Positions 52,649 to 62,801 are shown, counted from the first letter of the stretch. The stretch: DNA of 64,000 bases from Aliirhizobium smilacinae (GCF_006335145.1 NZ_VDMN01000004.1:248001-312000); one strand, 5' to 3'. Notes: generated by a model not told the origin, from the letters alone. Numbers and translations: made by a program.

Positions 52649-54814
52649 TCAGCCGCCGATAAAGGCCAGCCACTCGTCCTCCGTCATCACCTCGACGCCG
52701 AGTTCCCGAGCCTTGTCGAGCTTGGACCCGGCGCCGGGGCCGGCGACGACATAATCGGTCTTTTTCGACACCGAACCTGCCACCTTAGCCCCAAGACCTT
52801 CGGCGCGCGCCTTGGCTTCGTCGCGGGTGAACCGTTCAAGCGAACCGGTGAAAACCACCGTCTTGCCGGCCACGGAGCTGTTGGATGCAGCGACCTGCTC
52901 GGCCTCCTGCGGCGTCACTTCCCGAAGCAGGTCGTCGATCACCTTGAGATTGCGCGGCTCCTTGAAGAATTCGACGATGGCGCGGGCGACGATCTCGCCG
53001 ATCCCCTCGATATTGTTGAGATGCTGCCAGGCATCACCGCTCAGTGACGCGGCCTCCTTCATCGCGTTGTCGAAAGCTTCGTAAGTGCAGTAGTGGCGCG
53101 CAAGCAGCTTTGCCGTGGTTTCGCCGACATGGCGGATGCCAAGCGCGTAAATGAAGCGGTTGAGCGCGATCGAGCGACGCTCGTCGATGGCATCGAACAG
53201 CTTCTTGACGCTGACCTTGCCGAACCCCTCGATATTTTCGAGCTTCATCAACGGCGAAGTTTCCTGCCGCGCCTTCAGCGTAAAAATGTCGGGCGCAGTG
53301 CGGATCTGCAGCGTGGGATCTTCGCTCTCAAAGAAGAAATCGACCTGCTTTGTCCCAAACCCTTCGATGTCATAGGCGTTACGCGAGACGAAATGCTTCA
53401 GGTGCTCGGTTGCCTGTGCCCGGCAGACGAAACCGCCCGTGCAACGGGTAACGGAATCGAGCTTGCCTGTCTTTTCGTTCTTTTCCCGAACCGCATGGCT
53501 GCCGCAGACTGGGCATTTGGCCGGAAATTCGTATTTCTTCGCATCGGCTGGACGTTTTTCCATCACCACGTCCAGCACCTGCGGAATGACATCCCCTGCC
53601 CGCTGCACGATGACCGTATCGCCGGTACGGATATCATGTTCTTCCTCGCGGATACGCTCGCCGGAATTGCCGATACCCTCGATATAATCGGCATTATGCA
53701 GCGTCGCATTGGTGACGACGACACCGCCGACGGTGATTGGCGTCAGGCGGGCAACCGGAGTCAGTGCACCCGTGCGGCCGACCTGAATATCGATATTTTC
53801 GACTGTGGTGAAAGCCTGCTCTGCCGGAAACTTGTGTGCCGTCGCCCAGCGCGGCGAACGGGAGCGGAAACCGAGACGCGCCTGCAGGTCGAGCCGGTCG
53901 ACCTTGTAGACGACGCCATCGATGTCGTAGTCGAGGTCCGGGCGGGCAAGGCCTATCTCGTGATAATGTGCCAGGATATCATCGACCGAATTCAGCCGCT
54001 TCATCAGCGGATTGACCGGGAAACCCCAGTCCTTGAAGGTCTGCACCATTTCGTACTGGGTCTTGGGCAGGTCGTTCGGTTCGGAAATCTCGCCCCAGGC
54101 ATAGGCGAAGAATTTCAGCTTGCGGCTTTCCGTCACCTTGGCGTCGAGCTGCCGTAGCGAGCCGGCAGCGGTATTGCGCGGATTGACGTAAAGCTGCTTG
54201 CCCTGCGCCTCCATCTCGGCGTTGAGCGCCAGAAAATCGCTCTTGGCCATATAGACCTCGCCGCGCACCTCGACGATCGTGGGAGCGCCTTTCGGCAGGC
54301 GGTTAGGGATTTCCCTAATCGTCTTCACATTGGCGGTGACGTTTTCGCCCGTCGTACCGTCGCCACGGGTCGCAGCGTTAACGAGAACCCCGTCCTCGTA
54401 GCGGATCGACATGGACAGGCCATCGATTTTCGGTTCGGCGGTAAACGCGATAGAGTTGTCTGGCAACTGTCCTAGGAATCGATAGACCGAACTGACGAAA
54501 TCGCGAACATCCTCGTCCGAAAACGTATTGTCGAGCGACAGCATGGGTCGTGCATGAGTGATCGGCGAGAAAGTCGCCAGCGGCGCCGCACCGACGGTGA
54601 TCGACGGGCTGTCCGAGCGGATCAGCTGCGGAAAATGCTCCTCTATAGCGGCATTGCGGCGCTTGAGTGCGTCATATTCCCCGTCGGAAATCTCCGGCGC
54701 ATCCTTGGCATGATAGAGTTCGTCATGATGGGCCAGCTCCTTCGCGAGCCGTTCCAGTTCGGCCGCGGCCGTCTGTTCGGTCAATGTCTCGATCGGGGTC
54801 TGGTCGGCGGCCAT
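52649..54814 (-). CDS. ligA: NAD-dependent DNA ligase LigA
   Basis: 721 aa. Adenylation domain with catalytic K129 in AEPKIDGLSMS, OB fold (GRTGALTPVARLTPITVGGV), a zinc finger with four cysteines (CPVCGSHAV ... CTGGFVCRAQ), HhH repeats (NIEGFGKVSVKKL) and a BRCT domain at the end (GKTVVFTGSLERFTRDEAKA). Seals nicks in replication and repair using NAD. It is about 50 residues longer than E. coli LigA (671 aa). It is last in the lpxC-bamD-recN-ligA order, about 800 bases after recN, with the convergently oriented cytochrome b561 gene in between. Confidence 0.96.
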   Translation of the reverse strand: MAADQTPIETLTEQTAAAELERLAKELAHHDELYHAKDAPEISDGEYDALKRRNAAIEEHFPQLIRSDSPSITVGAAPLATFSPITHARPMLSLDNTFSDEDVRDFVSSVYRFLGQLPDNSIAFTAEPKIDGLSMSIRYEDGVLVNAATRGDGTTGENVTANVKTIREIPNRLPKGAPTIVEVRGEVYMAKSDFLALNAEMEAQGKQLYVNPRNTAAGSLRQLDAKVTESRKLKFFAYAWGEISEPNDLPKTQYEMVQTFKDWGFPVNPLMKRLNSVDDILAHYHEIGLARPDLDYDIDGVVYKVDRLDLQARLGFRSRSPRWATAHKFPAEQAFTTVENIDIQVGRTGALTPVARLTPITVGGVVVTNATLHNADYIEGIGNSGERIREEEHDIRTGDTVIVQRAGDVIPQVLDVVMEKRPADAKKYEFPAKCPVCGSHAVREKNEKTGKLDSVTRCTGGFVCRAQATEHLKHFVSRNAYDIEGFGTKQVDFFFESEDPTLQIRTAPDIFTLKARQETSPLMKLENIEGFGKVSVKKLFDAIDERRSIALNRFIYALGIRHVGETTAKLLARHYCTYEAFDNAMKEAASLSGDAWQHLNNIEGIGEIVARAIVEFFKEPRNLKVIDDLLREVTPQEAEQVAASNSSVAGKTVVFTGSLERFTRDEAKARAEGLGAKVAGSVSKKTDYVVAGPGAGSKLDKARELGVEVMTEDEWLAFIGG

Positions 54815-55023
54815 GCGGGAATCTCCATCTTCACCGCTTTTCTAGTGCAATCATCATGGATTGGAAGAAGCTGAAAATGCAGCGCGCCCTAAAAATCACG
54901 AACATGTTGGGGAAACAGACGAGGATGTGTAGGTCCAGCGACTGGACGCCACGCCATGCCGAACCGTAATACCTGATTCCGACATTCAGGTTCAGATAGA
55001 AAACAGGCAGGGAGATAACGAAA

Positions 55024-55593
55024 ATGGCGCATGGCTGGCAGGACACCGGACTGCGCTACGGTCTTGTCACCCGCATCTTCCACTGGAGCATGGCCGTAAT
55101 CCTGCTTTGGCAATTCTCGGGCATCGTCATCAATCGGCTCATCGGCCGCTCTGCTCTCACCGACATGCTGAACAGCACCCATGGTGAAATCGGAGCAGTC
55201 ATACTGCTGCTCGCGGCGTTGCGCGCGCTCTGGGGCTTCTACAATCTCGGGAACCGGCCGAAGCATGAAAGCGGTCCGCTGGGTACTGCCGCTCGGCTTG
55301 GCCATATCGGCCTCTATGTCCTGATGCTGTTCATTCCGGCTGTCGCTTTCCTACGCGCTTTCGGTTCCGAATGGGGGCTTGCGCTTTTTGGCGTCGAGAT
55401 CGTGCCGCGCGGAGCTGAAGACATCGGATGGATGGTGACACCGGCCAACCTTCTCCACGGAATATTCGCCTGGACGCTGCTTGCGATGATCGCCGGCCAT
55501 ATTGGCATGGCATTGGTTCATCGCTTCGTGTGGAAGGACGAAGTCATCAGTCGCATGGCGGGAAAAACGGGAAAACTTCAGGCAGCCGAGTAA
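55024..55593 (+). CDS. Cytochrome b561
   Basis: 189 aa. Four membrane helices and the b561 pattern: RIFHWSMAVILLWQFSG (heme His), NSTHGEIGAVILLLA, GHIGLYVLMLFIPAV and LLHGIFAWTLLAMIAGHIGMALVHRFVWKDE (several His). These diheme quinol oxidases of the bacterial CybB type pass electrons, for example from quinol to superoxide. AGGGAG lies about 9 bases before the ATG. It is a plus-strand insertion between recN and ligA. Confidence 0.88.
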   Translation: MAHGWQDTGLRYGLVTRIFHWSMAVILLWQFSGIVINRLIGRSALTDMLNSTHGEIGAVILLLAALRALWGFYNLGNRPKHESGPLGTAARLGHIGLYVLMLFIPAVAFLRAFGSEWGLALFGVEIVPRGAEDIGWMVTPANLLHGIFAWTLLAMIAGHIGMALVHRFVWKDEVISRMAGKTGKLQAAE

Positions 55594-55619
55594 CCGGACC
55601 TTATCCCTGAAATTCGGCT

Positions 55620-57293
55620 TCAGCGATTACCGGAAAGAAGAGCTGCCGCGGCGGCCCTCGCTTCGTCCGTCACCGACGCACCCGACAGCATGCGGGCAAT
55701 CTCTTCGGCACGGTGTTCCGGTGCCATGGTGGCGACGCGGGTTGCGATCTTCTCGGATCCGTCACTTGCCGGTCCCTTCGAGATCAGAAGATGCGTAGCG
55801 GCGCGGGCGGCCACCTGCGGCGCATGCGTGACGGACAGAACCTGCACGGTCGACGACAGCCGTTTCAGTCGCTGACCGATCGCATCCGCGACCGCCCCAC
55901 CCACACCGGTATCGATTTCGTCGAACACCAGTGTCGGAGCGGAACCACGGTCGGCAAGCGCCACCTTCAGCGCCAGCAGGAACCGCGAAAGTTCGCCACC
56001 GGAAGCGACCTTCATGATCGGGCCTGGGCGCGTACCCGGGTTGGTCTGGACATGGAATTCGACCAAGTCGATCCCCTCGGCAGCAGCAGCCTCCGGATCG
56101 GCGGTTACTTCGACCATGAAGCGTGCGCGCTCCAGCTTCAACGCCGGCAGTTCCGCCATCACGGCGGCAGCGAGCGCTTCGGCACCCGTCTTGCGCTTCT
56201 CCGAAAGAGCCGCAGCCGCAAGATCGAATTCGGTTTTGGCGGCGGCAGCGATCTTTTCCAGCTGATCGAGTTTTTCCTCGCCGGCATCGAGATCGGCCAG
56301 ATCCGCAACCATCTTTTCGGCAAGCGCCGGCAGATCGACCACAGCAACGGAATATTTGCGGCCCGCCGCACGCAATGCAAACAGACGCTCCTCGACACGC
56401 TCCAGTTCGCGTGGATCGAATTCGGTACGCCTTAGCGCCGCCTCGACCTCCATCTGCGCATTGGAGAGATAGTTGAGTGCCTGATCCAGAAGCTCGACAG
56501 TCTCTTCCAGCAGACCGGGAGCCTCATGGCTCTTGCGTTCCAGACGGCGCACCATCGAACCGATCAGCGGCACGGGCGATGCATTGCCATTGAGGAATTC
56601 GGAAGCCTCCGAAATGTCGCCAGCAATTCGCTCGGACTTCTGCATCTTCGAACGCTGTTCGGCGAGCTCATCCTCTTCGCCATCACGCGGTGAAAGAGCC
56701 TCCAGCTCCTCGACCGACGCGCGAATATAGTCAGCTTCGCGGGCCGCAGCCTCCACCTTGGCGCGATGCGCCTTGAAGGCGCGTTCCGCATCCCGCAAAG
56801 TGCGGTAGAGACCGCCCACCTGCTGGACCTCTTCGGACAGCTGGGCGAAAGCGTCGAGCAGCATCCGGTGTGCATTGGTATCGATCAGGGCCCGGTCGTC
56901 ATGCTGCCCGTGGATCTCCACAAGCACCTGCCCCACCTGCCGCATCAACTGCACGCTGACCGGCTGATCATTGATCGAAGCGCGTGTACGACCGTCTGCC
57001 GACTGGATACGACGGAAGATCAGGTCGCCGTCATCATCGATGCCGTTTTCCTTGAGAAGTTTTCGAGCCGCGTGCTGTCCGGGTACGTCGAAAACGGCAG
57101 TCACCTGCCCCTTGTCTTCGCCGTGTCGAACAAGGCCGCCGTCACCGCGGCCGCCGAGTGCCAGCGAGAGACTGTCGAGCAGAATGGATTTGCCGGCGCC
57201 GGTCTCGCCCGTCAACACGGAGAGCCCGGCCTCAAAGCCGAGATCGAGCCGCTCGATCAGAACGATATCGCGGATCGACAACTGGATCAGCAT
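55620..57293 (-). CDS. recN: DNA repair protein RecN
   Basis: 557 aa. SMC-like ATPase: Walker A GETGAGKS at residues 29-36 and Walker B TLVFDEIDTGVGG, flanking a coiled-coil region (about 160-380). It holds DNA ends together in double-strand break repair. Located directly after bamD by a 27-base gap. Only 27 bases separate its stop from the cytochrome b561 stop on the other strand. Confidence 0.95.
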   Translation of the reverse strand: MLIQLSIRDIVLIERLDLGFEAGLSVLTGETGAGKSILLDSLSLALGGRGDGGLVRHGEDKGQVTAVFDVPGQHAARKLLKENGIDDDGDLIFRRIQSADGRTRASINDQPVSVQLMRQVGQVLVEIHGQHDDRALIDTNAHRMLLDAFAQLSEEVQQVGGLYRTLRDAERAFKAHRAKVEAAAREADYIRASVEELEALSPRDGEEDELAEQRSKMQKSERIAGDISEASEFLNGNASPVPLIGSMVRRLERKSHEAPGLLEETVELLDQALNYLSNAQMEVEAALRRTEFDPRELERVEERLFALRAAGRKYSVAVVDLPALAEKMVADLADLDAGEEKLDQLEKIAAAAKTEFDLAAAALSEKRKTGAEALAAAVMAELPALKLERARFMVEVTADPEAAAAEGIDLVEFHVQTNPGTRPGPIMKVASGGELSRFLLALKVALADRGSAPTLVFDEIDTGVGGAVADAIGQRLKRLSSTVQVLSVTHAPQVAARAATHLLISKGPASDGSEKIATRVATMAPEHRAEEIARMLSGASVTDEARAAAAALLSGNR

Positions 57294-57320
57294 GTGGCCT
57301 CGTTAATGACCTCTGGCGCG

Positions 57321-58187
57321 TCAGGCGCCGATGAGCTTTGCACCGGCGCGCGAGATCCAGGAGCCCCTGTTTTCGCGCGGCTGCACGCCGCCCGACTGAA
57401 GCAGCTTATAGGAATCGGCGTACCACTGGCTATCAGGATAGTTGCGGCCGAGTACCGCTGCCGCTGTCTGAGCCTCCTCCACGATACCCATCGCGTAGTA
57501 GGTCTCGGTCAGACGCGCCAAGGCCTCTTCCACCTGATTGGTGTTGGGATAGGTTTCGACAACGTTACGGAAACGCTGGATCGCGGCAAGATATTCCTTA
57601 CGCTCGAGATAATAGCGGCCGATCTGCATTTCCTTGCCGGCGAGCTGGTCGCGTGCGAATCGGATCTTCGCCTGGGCATCCTCGACATATTCCGAATCCG
57701 GATAGTCTTTGACGACGATGCTCATTGCCGCAATCGTGTTTGCCGCAGCCTTCTGGTCCTGCGTCACGTCGGAAATCTGCTTCGAATAGCTCAAACCAAC
57801 AAGATACTGGACATAGGCCGAATCCTGAGATTTCGGATATTGCTTGAGATAACGATTACCGACAGATATCGCATCGTCGTTACGGCCCATGCGCTGCTTG
57901 ACGAACGTGCTCATCACAAGCGCCTTGCGGCCCCATTCTGTGAACGGGTTCTGCTTGTCGATGGCGTCGAACTTGCGCCCAGCTTCGGCCATGTTGCCGG
58001 CCTTCATATTGGCCAGACCCTGATTATACAGGACCTCGGGAGACTCCGCCTCGAAGCCAAGCTTCGTGATGTCGATGTCCTTGTCGGACTGGCAAGCAGC
58101 CAAACCAACACCGGTCCCGATAAGTGCGATCGCCAGGAAGCCGATCCTCGTAAAGCTACGCATTTCTACAGACTTTCCATCAGCCAT
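57321..58187 (-). CDS. bamD: BamD, outer-membrane assembly lipoprotein
   Basis: 288 aa. The start at 58187 is supported by AGGGA 8 bases upstream; an ATG at 58163 is the alternative. Lipobox IGTGVGLAAC gives the lipidated Cys; TPR repeats follow (LYNQGLANMKAGNMAEAGRKFD, SAYVQYLVGLSYSKQISDVT). Component of the BAM complex that inserts outer-membrane proteins. The lpxC gene precedes it after a terminator, so readthrough or its own promoter must drive it. Confidence 0.94.
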   Translation of the reverse strand: MADGKSVEMRSFTRIGFLAIALIGTGVGLAACQSDKDIDITKLGFEAESPEVLYNQGLANMKAGNMAEAGRKFDAIDKQNPFTEWGRKALVMSTFVKQRMGRNDDAISVGNRYLKQYPKSQDSAYVQYLVGLSYSKQISDVTQDQKAAANTIAAMSIVVKDYPDSEYVEDAQAKIRFARDQLAGKEMQIGRYYLERKEYLAAIQRFRNVVETYPNTNQVEEALARLTETYYAMGIVEEAQTAAAVLGRNYPDSQWYADSYKLLQSGGVQPRENRGSWISRAGAKLIGA

Positions 58188-58327
58188 CCGACAGTCCCTG
58201 ATCGTCCCCGCGTGAAACCACTCGTGCCCAGCGGCGTACTAGCCATAAAAGCATGGTCAGGGCAACGCAATGGGTCGGCATTAATGCATTTTTGTGGCGA
58301 GCCCTGCCTGCAAGTGCCTTTTATGAA

Positions 58328-58357
58328 AAGAAAAAGGCCGTTCCTTGCGGAACGGCC
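58328..58357 (-). terminator. Terminator after lpxC
   Basis: GGCCGTTCC and GGAACGGCC form a perfect 9-bp stem around TTGC, followed on the minus strand by TTTTTCTTTT. It lies 22 bases after the lpxC stop. Confidence 0.88.
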
Positions 58358-58379
58358 AGTCTGACGGAGATTACAAATT

Positions 58380-59339
58380 TTAGGCGAACCAGGGAGCGCA
58401 TTCCGTCACGCTGACCGGAACGAACTCACCGGCACGAACGCGGGCTCCGACCGACGACGGAGCCTCGACCACCTCATAGGCAGTCGGGTCGCTCAGCAGG
58501 GCCTTCAGCGCATTCGCATTCATCTTGTGTCCGCCGCGATAGGAGCGGTAGCAACCGATGAACTGCGCACCGGCAATGGCCAGATCGCCAACGGCATCCA
58601 GCGTCTTGTGGCGAACGAACTCGTCCTTGGCATAACGCAGGCCTTCGATGTTCACGACCGTGTCGTCATCGGAAATGACGACCGAGTTTTCCAGCGAGGA
58701 TCCAAGTGCATAACCAGCAGCCCAGAGACGCTCGACGTCCCGCATGAAGCCGAATGTGCGGGCGCGCGAAAGCTCGGACTTGAACGTCGCCGCCGTCAGG
58801 TCGCCCTTCCAGCTCTGACGGCCGATCAGCGAAGACGGGAAGTCGATTTCGACCTCGAATCGGGTTCCGTCATAGGGCCGGAACTCCGACCAGGATGCAC
58901 CCGATTCGATTCTCACCGGCTTGACGACGCGAATGTAGCGACGCTTGATCCCGAGATTGACCGTGCCGACCTGTTCGATCGCTTCGATGAAAGGATAGGA
59001 GCTGCCGTCCATGATCGGCATTTCTGCGCCATCGACTTCGACGACGATGTTATCGATGCCCATCGCATAAAGCGCAGCCATGACATGCTCGATCGTCGCA
59101 ACCCACTTCGCCGGGGATACGCCGAGTATCGTGCAGAGATCGGTCGGGCCGACCTGCGATGAAACGGCGCGATATTCGACCGAGGTCCCATCTTCGAGAT
59201 TACGGCTGAAAACAATACCCGTACCGGCTTCCGCCGGCTGGAAGGTAATCATTACCGGCGCTCCAGAATGAACACCGATGCCGCTCAACGTAACCGGAGC
59301 AGCAATCGTTGCCTGAAATCCGAGCAATCCAATTGTCAT
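58380..59339 (-). CDS. lpxC: UDP-3-O-acyl-N-acetylglucosamine deacetylase LpxC
   Basis: 319 aa from the ATG at 59339 (MTIGLLGFQATI). Zinc-dependent first committed step of lipid A synthesis. Zinc ligands: His in IEHVMAALYAMGIDN, His and Asp in FVRHKTLDAVGDLAIAG; the catalytic His is in SYRGGHKMN. Located between ftsZ and bamD as in other Rhizobiales. AGAAGG precedes the start. A strong terminator follows, which distinguishes it from the usual single transcript. Confidence 0.96.
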   Translation of the reverse strand: MTIGLLGFQATIAAPVTLSGIGVHSGAPVMITFQPAEAGTGIVFSRNLEDGTSVEYRAVSSQVGPTDLCTILGVSPAKWVATIEHVMAALYAMGIDNIVVEVDGAEMPIMDGSSYPFIEAIEQVGTVNLGIKRRYIRVVKPVRIESGASWSEFRPYDGTRFEVEIDFPSSLIGRQSWKGDLTAATFKSELSRARTFGFMRDVERLWAAGYALGSSLENSVVISDDDTVVNIEGLRYAKDEFVRHKTLDAVGDLAIAGAQFIGCYRSYRGGHKMNANALKALLSDPTAYEVVEAPSSVGARVRAGEFVPVSVTECAPWFA

Positions 59340-59646
59340 TAACGTAAGCCTTCTTATTCCGCCGCACCCATGATCAGCGGGGGCGTATTCGCATATTGTT
59401 GAAACGAAAGATCGATGTTCCAACTCTGTCAGTGTCCTAAATACGCATGCTCAAAGCTCTTTCCAAATCACTGTTCGTTTCGGATTGTTACGGTTTTCTA
59501 ACAGCCGAAACATCCTTTGCCAGCCTCCGTTCTGCAGTATCCAAGTAATTGAATGGAAAGGCTCATTTTCCGGGCCGAGATATCCAACAGCAAGAGGCCC
59601 GGATGCGATCACCCGGGCCTCTTCAACTTTGTTATACGCCGTTAAC
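59340..59646. other. 307-bp gap between ftsZ and lpxC
   Basis: Contains a perfect 11-bp hairpin (AAGAGGCCCGG/CCGGGCCTCTT, 59592-59623) 24 bases after the ftsZ stop that probably ends ftsZ transcripts although the T-run is weak. The remainder should hold the lpxC promoter; I could not assign it with confidence. Confidence 0.6.
59592..59623 (-). terminator. Probable terminator or processing hairpin after ftsZ
   Basis: AAGAGGCCCGG (59592-59602) pairs exactly with CCGGGCCTCTT (59613-59623) on a 10-base loop. Only short T-runs follow (CTTGCTGTT), so it may be a rho-dependent or processing site. Confidence 0.6.
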
Positions 59647-61386
59647 TCAGTTCGACTGGCGGCGCAGGAAGGCCGGGATTTCGAGCTGGTCGTCCTCGTG
59701 ATGAGACTGGGGAGCAGCACGTCCGTGGTCGTCAAGGCTGCCGCGGCGCGGGGCATAGAGGCTGGCTTCAGCAGAAAGCGGGCGACGCTGCTGCGGTACC
59801 GGAGCGGAAGCCGTCATGTCCGACTGGACATGCTCTTCTTCTTCGCGGCGACCGAGAGAGTTGGTGATCCGCTTCAGCAGGCCCATCGGACCGCGCTCTT
59901 CCTGAACATGGCTCGCCGGCTGTGCACGGTGTTCCATCTCAGCCTTCACCACCGGCGGAAAATCTTCCACCTTCGGCATGCGAACCGGCTCCATCACGGG
60001 CTCGCGATGAAGGGGCTGATGCTGAACCGGCTGAGCCATCCGCGGAGCGGGCTGGCTCATGACCGGAGCAGGCGCCGGCTGATGATAGACCGGTGCGGGC
60101 TGAGGAGCCGGCTGTACCGGACGTGTCATGACCGGTGCCGGAGCTTCGGCCGGAGGAGCTGCGAAGATACGGCTCTGCGGACGGAACTCTTCCTGCTGCG
60201 GTGCCGGAGCGGCAGGCATCGGAATGGCGAGAACCTGTTCCATTTCGGCTTCCGCCTGGCGGATGGTCTCGGCGATAGGATCGGCAACCTTCTGTGCCTG
60301 GGGTGCCTGCATCATGACAGGCTGCTGCGCGGCCGGAGCCGGAGCAACGGCCGCTGAAGGACGGATAATCGGCTTCTGCGCGGCGCGCATTTCAGCTGCA
60401 CGCAGGTCGATATCGCCATGAGCGCGATCGATTCCGGTTGCAACGACGGAAACGCGGATGAGGCCTTCAAGCGCTTCGTCGAAGGTCGCACCAAGGATGA
60501 TGTTGGCATCCGGATCGACTTCTTCGCGAATACGGGTCGCAGCTTCGTCGACTTCGAACAGCGTCAGGTCGCGACCGCCGGTGATGGAGATCAGCAGGCC
60601 CTGAGCGCCCTTCATCGAGGTCTCATCGAGCAGCGGGTTTGCGATTGCAGCTTCAGCAGCCTGCAATGCGCGGCCCGAACCGGAAGCTTCACCGGTACCC
60701 ATCATGGCGCGGCCCATCTCGCGCATCACCGAGCGAACGTCAGCGAAGTCGAGGTTGATCAGGCCTTCCTTGACCATCAGGTCGGTGATGCAGGCGACGC
60801 CCGAGTAGAGAACCTGGTCGGCCATTGCGAAGGCATCGGCGAAGGTCGTCTTGTCGTTGGCGATGCGGAACAGGTTCTGGTTCGGAATGACGATCAGGGT
60901 GTCGACCGACTTCTGCAGTTCCTGGATGCCCTGTTCGGCCAGACGCATGCGGCGTCCACCTTCGAAGTGGAACGGCTTGGTGACGACGCCGACGGTCAGG
61001 ATGCCCTTGTTGCGAGCGGCCTGTGCAACCACCGGAGCAGCACCGGTACCCGTACCACCACCCATGCCGGCGGTGACGAAGCACATGTGGGTACCGTTGA
61101 GATGATCGATGATCTCGTCGAGGCATTCTTCGGCGGCCGCACGACCGACTTCCGGCTGCGAACCGGCGCCGAGACCTTCGGTAACCTGCACGCCCATCTG
61201 GATGATGCGCTCGGCCTTGGTCATGGTCAGCGCCTGGGCATCGGTATTGGCAACGACGAAATCGACGCCTTCGAGCCCGGCTGTGATCATGTTGTTGACA
61301 GCATTGCCGCCGCCACCGCCCACGCCGAACACGGTGATCCGAGGCTTCAGCTCGGTAATATCAGGCTTTGCGAGCTTGATCGTCAT
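59647..61386 (-). CDS. ftsZ: Cell division protein FtsZ
   Basis: 579 aa from the ATG at 61386 (MTIKLAKPDITELKP), long for the family because of a 240-residue C-terminal linker. The tubulin signature GGGTGTGA is at residues 109-116, with GGGGGNAVNNM and the T7 segment NLDFADVRSVM. The linker is rich in Pro/Gln/Ala with repeats such as PAPVMTRPVQPAP. It ends with the conserved peptide DQLEIPAFLRRQ that binds FtsA and other partners. It makes the Z-ring. The linker's length is characteristic of Rhizobiales FtsZ1. Confidence 0.97.
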   Translation of the reverse strand: MTIKLAKPDITELKPRITVFGVGGGGGNAVNNMITAGLEGVDFVVANTDAQALTMTKAERIIQMGVQVTEGLGAGSQPEVGRAAAEECLDEIIDHLNGTHMCFVTAGMGGGTGTGAAPVVAQAARNKGILTVGVVTKPFHFEGGRRMRLAEQGIQELQKSVDTLIVIPNQNLFRIANDKTTFADAFAMADQVLYSGVACITDLMVKEGLINLDFADVRSVMREMGRAMMGTGEASGSGRALQAAEAAIANPLLDETSMKGAQGLLISITGGRDLTLFEVDEAATRIREEVDPDANIILGATFDEALEGLIRVSVVATGIDRAHGDIDLRAAEMRAAQKPIIRPSAAVAPAPAAQQPVMMQAPQAQKVADPIAETIRQAEAEMEQVLAIPMPAAPAPQQEEFRPQSRIFAAPPAEAPAPVMTRPVQPAPQPAPVYHQPAPAPVMSQPAPRMAQPVQHQPLHREPVMEPVRMPKVEDFPPVVKAEMEHRAQPASHVQEERGPMGLLKRITNSLGRREEEEHVQSDMTASAPVPQQRRPLSAEASLYAPRRGSLDDHGRAAPQSHHEDDQLEIPAFLRRQSN

Positions 61387-61469
61387 TGTACCTTTTCCTT
61401 CTGCTTCTGGCCGCGTTGCCGAGCTGACCAATTTTTCAGTTCACTTCGAAAGGGAGGGCTGTCTCCCTG

Positions 61470-62801
61470 TCAAAAACTCTCTTTAAGCCACTGCCCCATC
61501 CGGGCCAGTCTGCCATTTCCATTGCCGAACGAGGCGATCAAGCCACCCTGCGAGGCATGTGTTTCCATGTCCGCCACCTGCGGATAGATGATCAGTCCGA
61601 CCGCCGTGGAAAATGCCGGCCCCTTAGCGGCCGCCGGCAATCCGGACACACCCATCGGGCGGCCGATCCGTACATTTCGGGCAAGGATGCGCCGTGCCGT
61701 TTCCGGCAATCCGGTCAGCTGGCTGGCGCCACCCGTCAGAACGACGCGTTTACCGACAATCGGGCTGAAGCCAGACCTCTGGATACGGTCGCGAATCAAC
61801 TCCAGCGTCTCTTCGATACGAGCGTTGACGATACGGGTGACCAGCGAGCGCGGTACCTGGGTCGGCTGGTCGCGATCATCTTCGCCGATTGGCGGGACAG
61901 AGATCACGTCGCGTTCATCGCCTCCATTGGCGAGTGCCGAACCATGTACAACTTTCATGCGCTCGGCATCCTCTATCCGAGTCGATAGCCCTCGCGCCAG
62001 ATCTGTCGTGACATGATGGCCGCCAAGGCCGATCGCATCCGTATGAACGAGCTTGCCTTCGCAGAAGACCGAGATCGTCGTCGTGCCGCCACCCATGTCG
62101 ATTGCTGCACAGCCGAGTTCAACTTCATCGTCGACCAGGGCGGCAAGACCGCTGGCATATGGCGTGGCAACCATGCCTTCGACCGAAAGATGCGCGCGAT
62201 TGATGCAAAGCTCGAGATTCTTGAGCGTAACTCGCTCGGCCGTCACGAAATGCATGTCCACGCCAAGCTCGTCACCATACATCGCCAACGGATCGCGGAT
62301 GCCGCGTTCGCCATCGAGCGAGAATCCCGTTGGCAACGAGTGCAGAATTGCCCGGTCCTGGCGCTGCGACTGGTGGCTGGCGGCTATGAGCACCTTGCGA
62401 AGATCGGAACTCTCGACTTCCTGGCCACCGAGATCGATGGTTGCGGTGTAGACGTCACTTGCAAGGCGGCCCGCGGAAACGTTGACGATGAGACTGTCGA
62501 CAGTGAGGCCTGCCATACGCTCGGCCGCATCGACCGCGAGACGGACAACGCTTTCGGCGGCATCGAGATCGGCGATGACGCCGGACTTCACGCCGCGCGA
62601 ACGCTGATGACCGATGCCGATGATCTCGATGTGATGGGTGCGACCGGGAAGGATCTGGCTTTCCTGGCGCGGCGTCAGCCGTGCAATCATGCAGACGACC
62701 TTGGTCGACCCAATATCGAGGACCGAAACGACATGGCTGCGCTTGGACGACAGGGGCTTCATCCGCGGTGTGCCGAACTGAGAGGAACCGAACATACTCA
62801 C
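61470..62801 (-). CDS. ftsA: Cell division protein FtsA
   Basis: 443 aa. The GTG at 62801 overlaps the ftsQ stop (GTGA) and has GGAGAG 6 bases upstream; an ATG two codons later (62795) is the alternative. Actin-like ATPase: VVSVLDIGSTKVVCMIARL, the phosphate 2 segment CAAIDMGGGTTTISVF, and GKRVVLTGGASQLTGLPE; the C-terminal amphipathic membrane anchor ends RMGQWLKESF. It tethers FtsZ to the membrane. It is separated from ftsZ by 83 bases. Confidence 0.96.
   Translation of the reverse strand: MSMFGSSQFGTPRMKPLSSKRSHVVSVLDIGSTKVVCMIARLTPRQESQILPGRTHHIEIIGIGHQRSRGVKSGVIADLDAAESVVRLAVDAAERMAGLTVDSLIVNVSAGRLASDVYTATIDLGGQEVESSDLRKVLIAASHQSQRQDRAILHSLPTGFSLDGERGIRDPLAMYGDELGVDMHFVTAERVTLKNLELCINRAHLSVEGMVATPYASGLAALVDDEVELGCAAIDMGGGTTTISVFCEGKLVHTDAIGLGGHHVTTDLARGLSTRIEDAERMKVVHGSALANGGDERDVISVPPIGEDDRDQPTQVPRSLVTRIVNARIEETLELIRDRIQRSGFSPIVGKRVVLTGGASQLTGLPETARRILARNVRIGRPMGVSGLPAAAKGPAFSTAVGLIIYPQVADMETHASQGGLIASFGNGNGRLARMGQWLKESF

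Noticed and set aside
53093..54157. 354-codon frame antisense to ligA
   Set aside because: LigA is complete and conserved on the minus strand.
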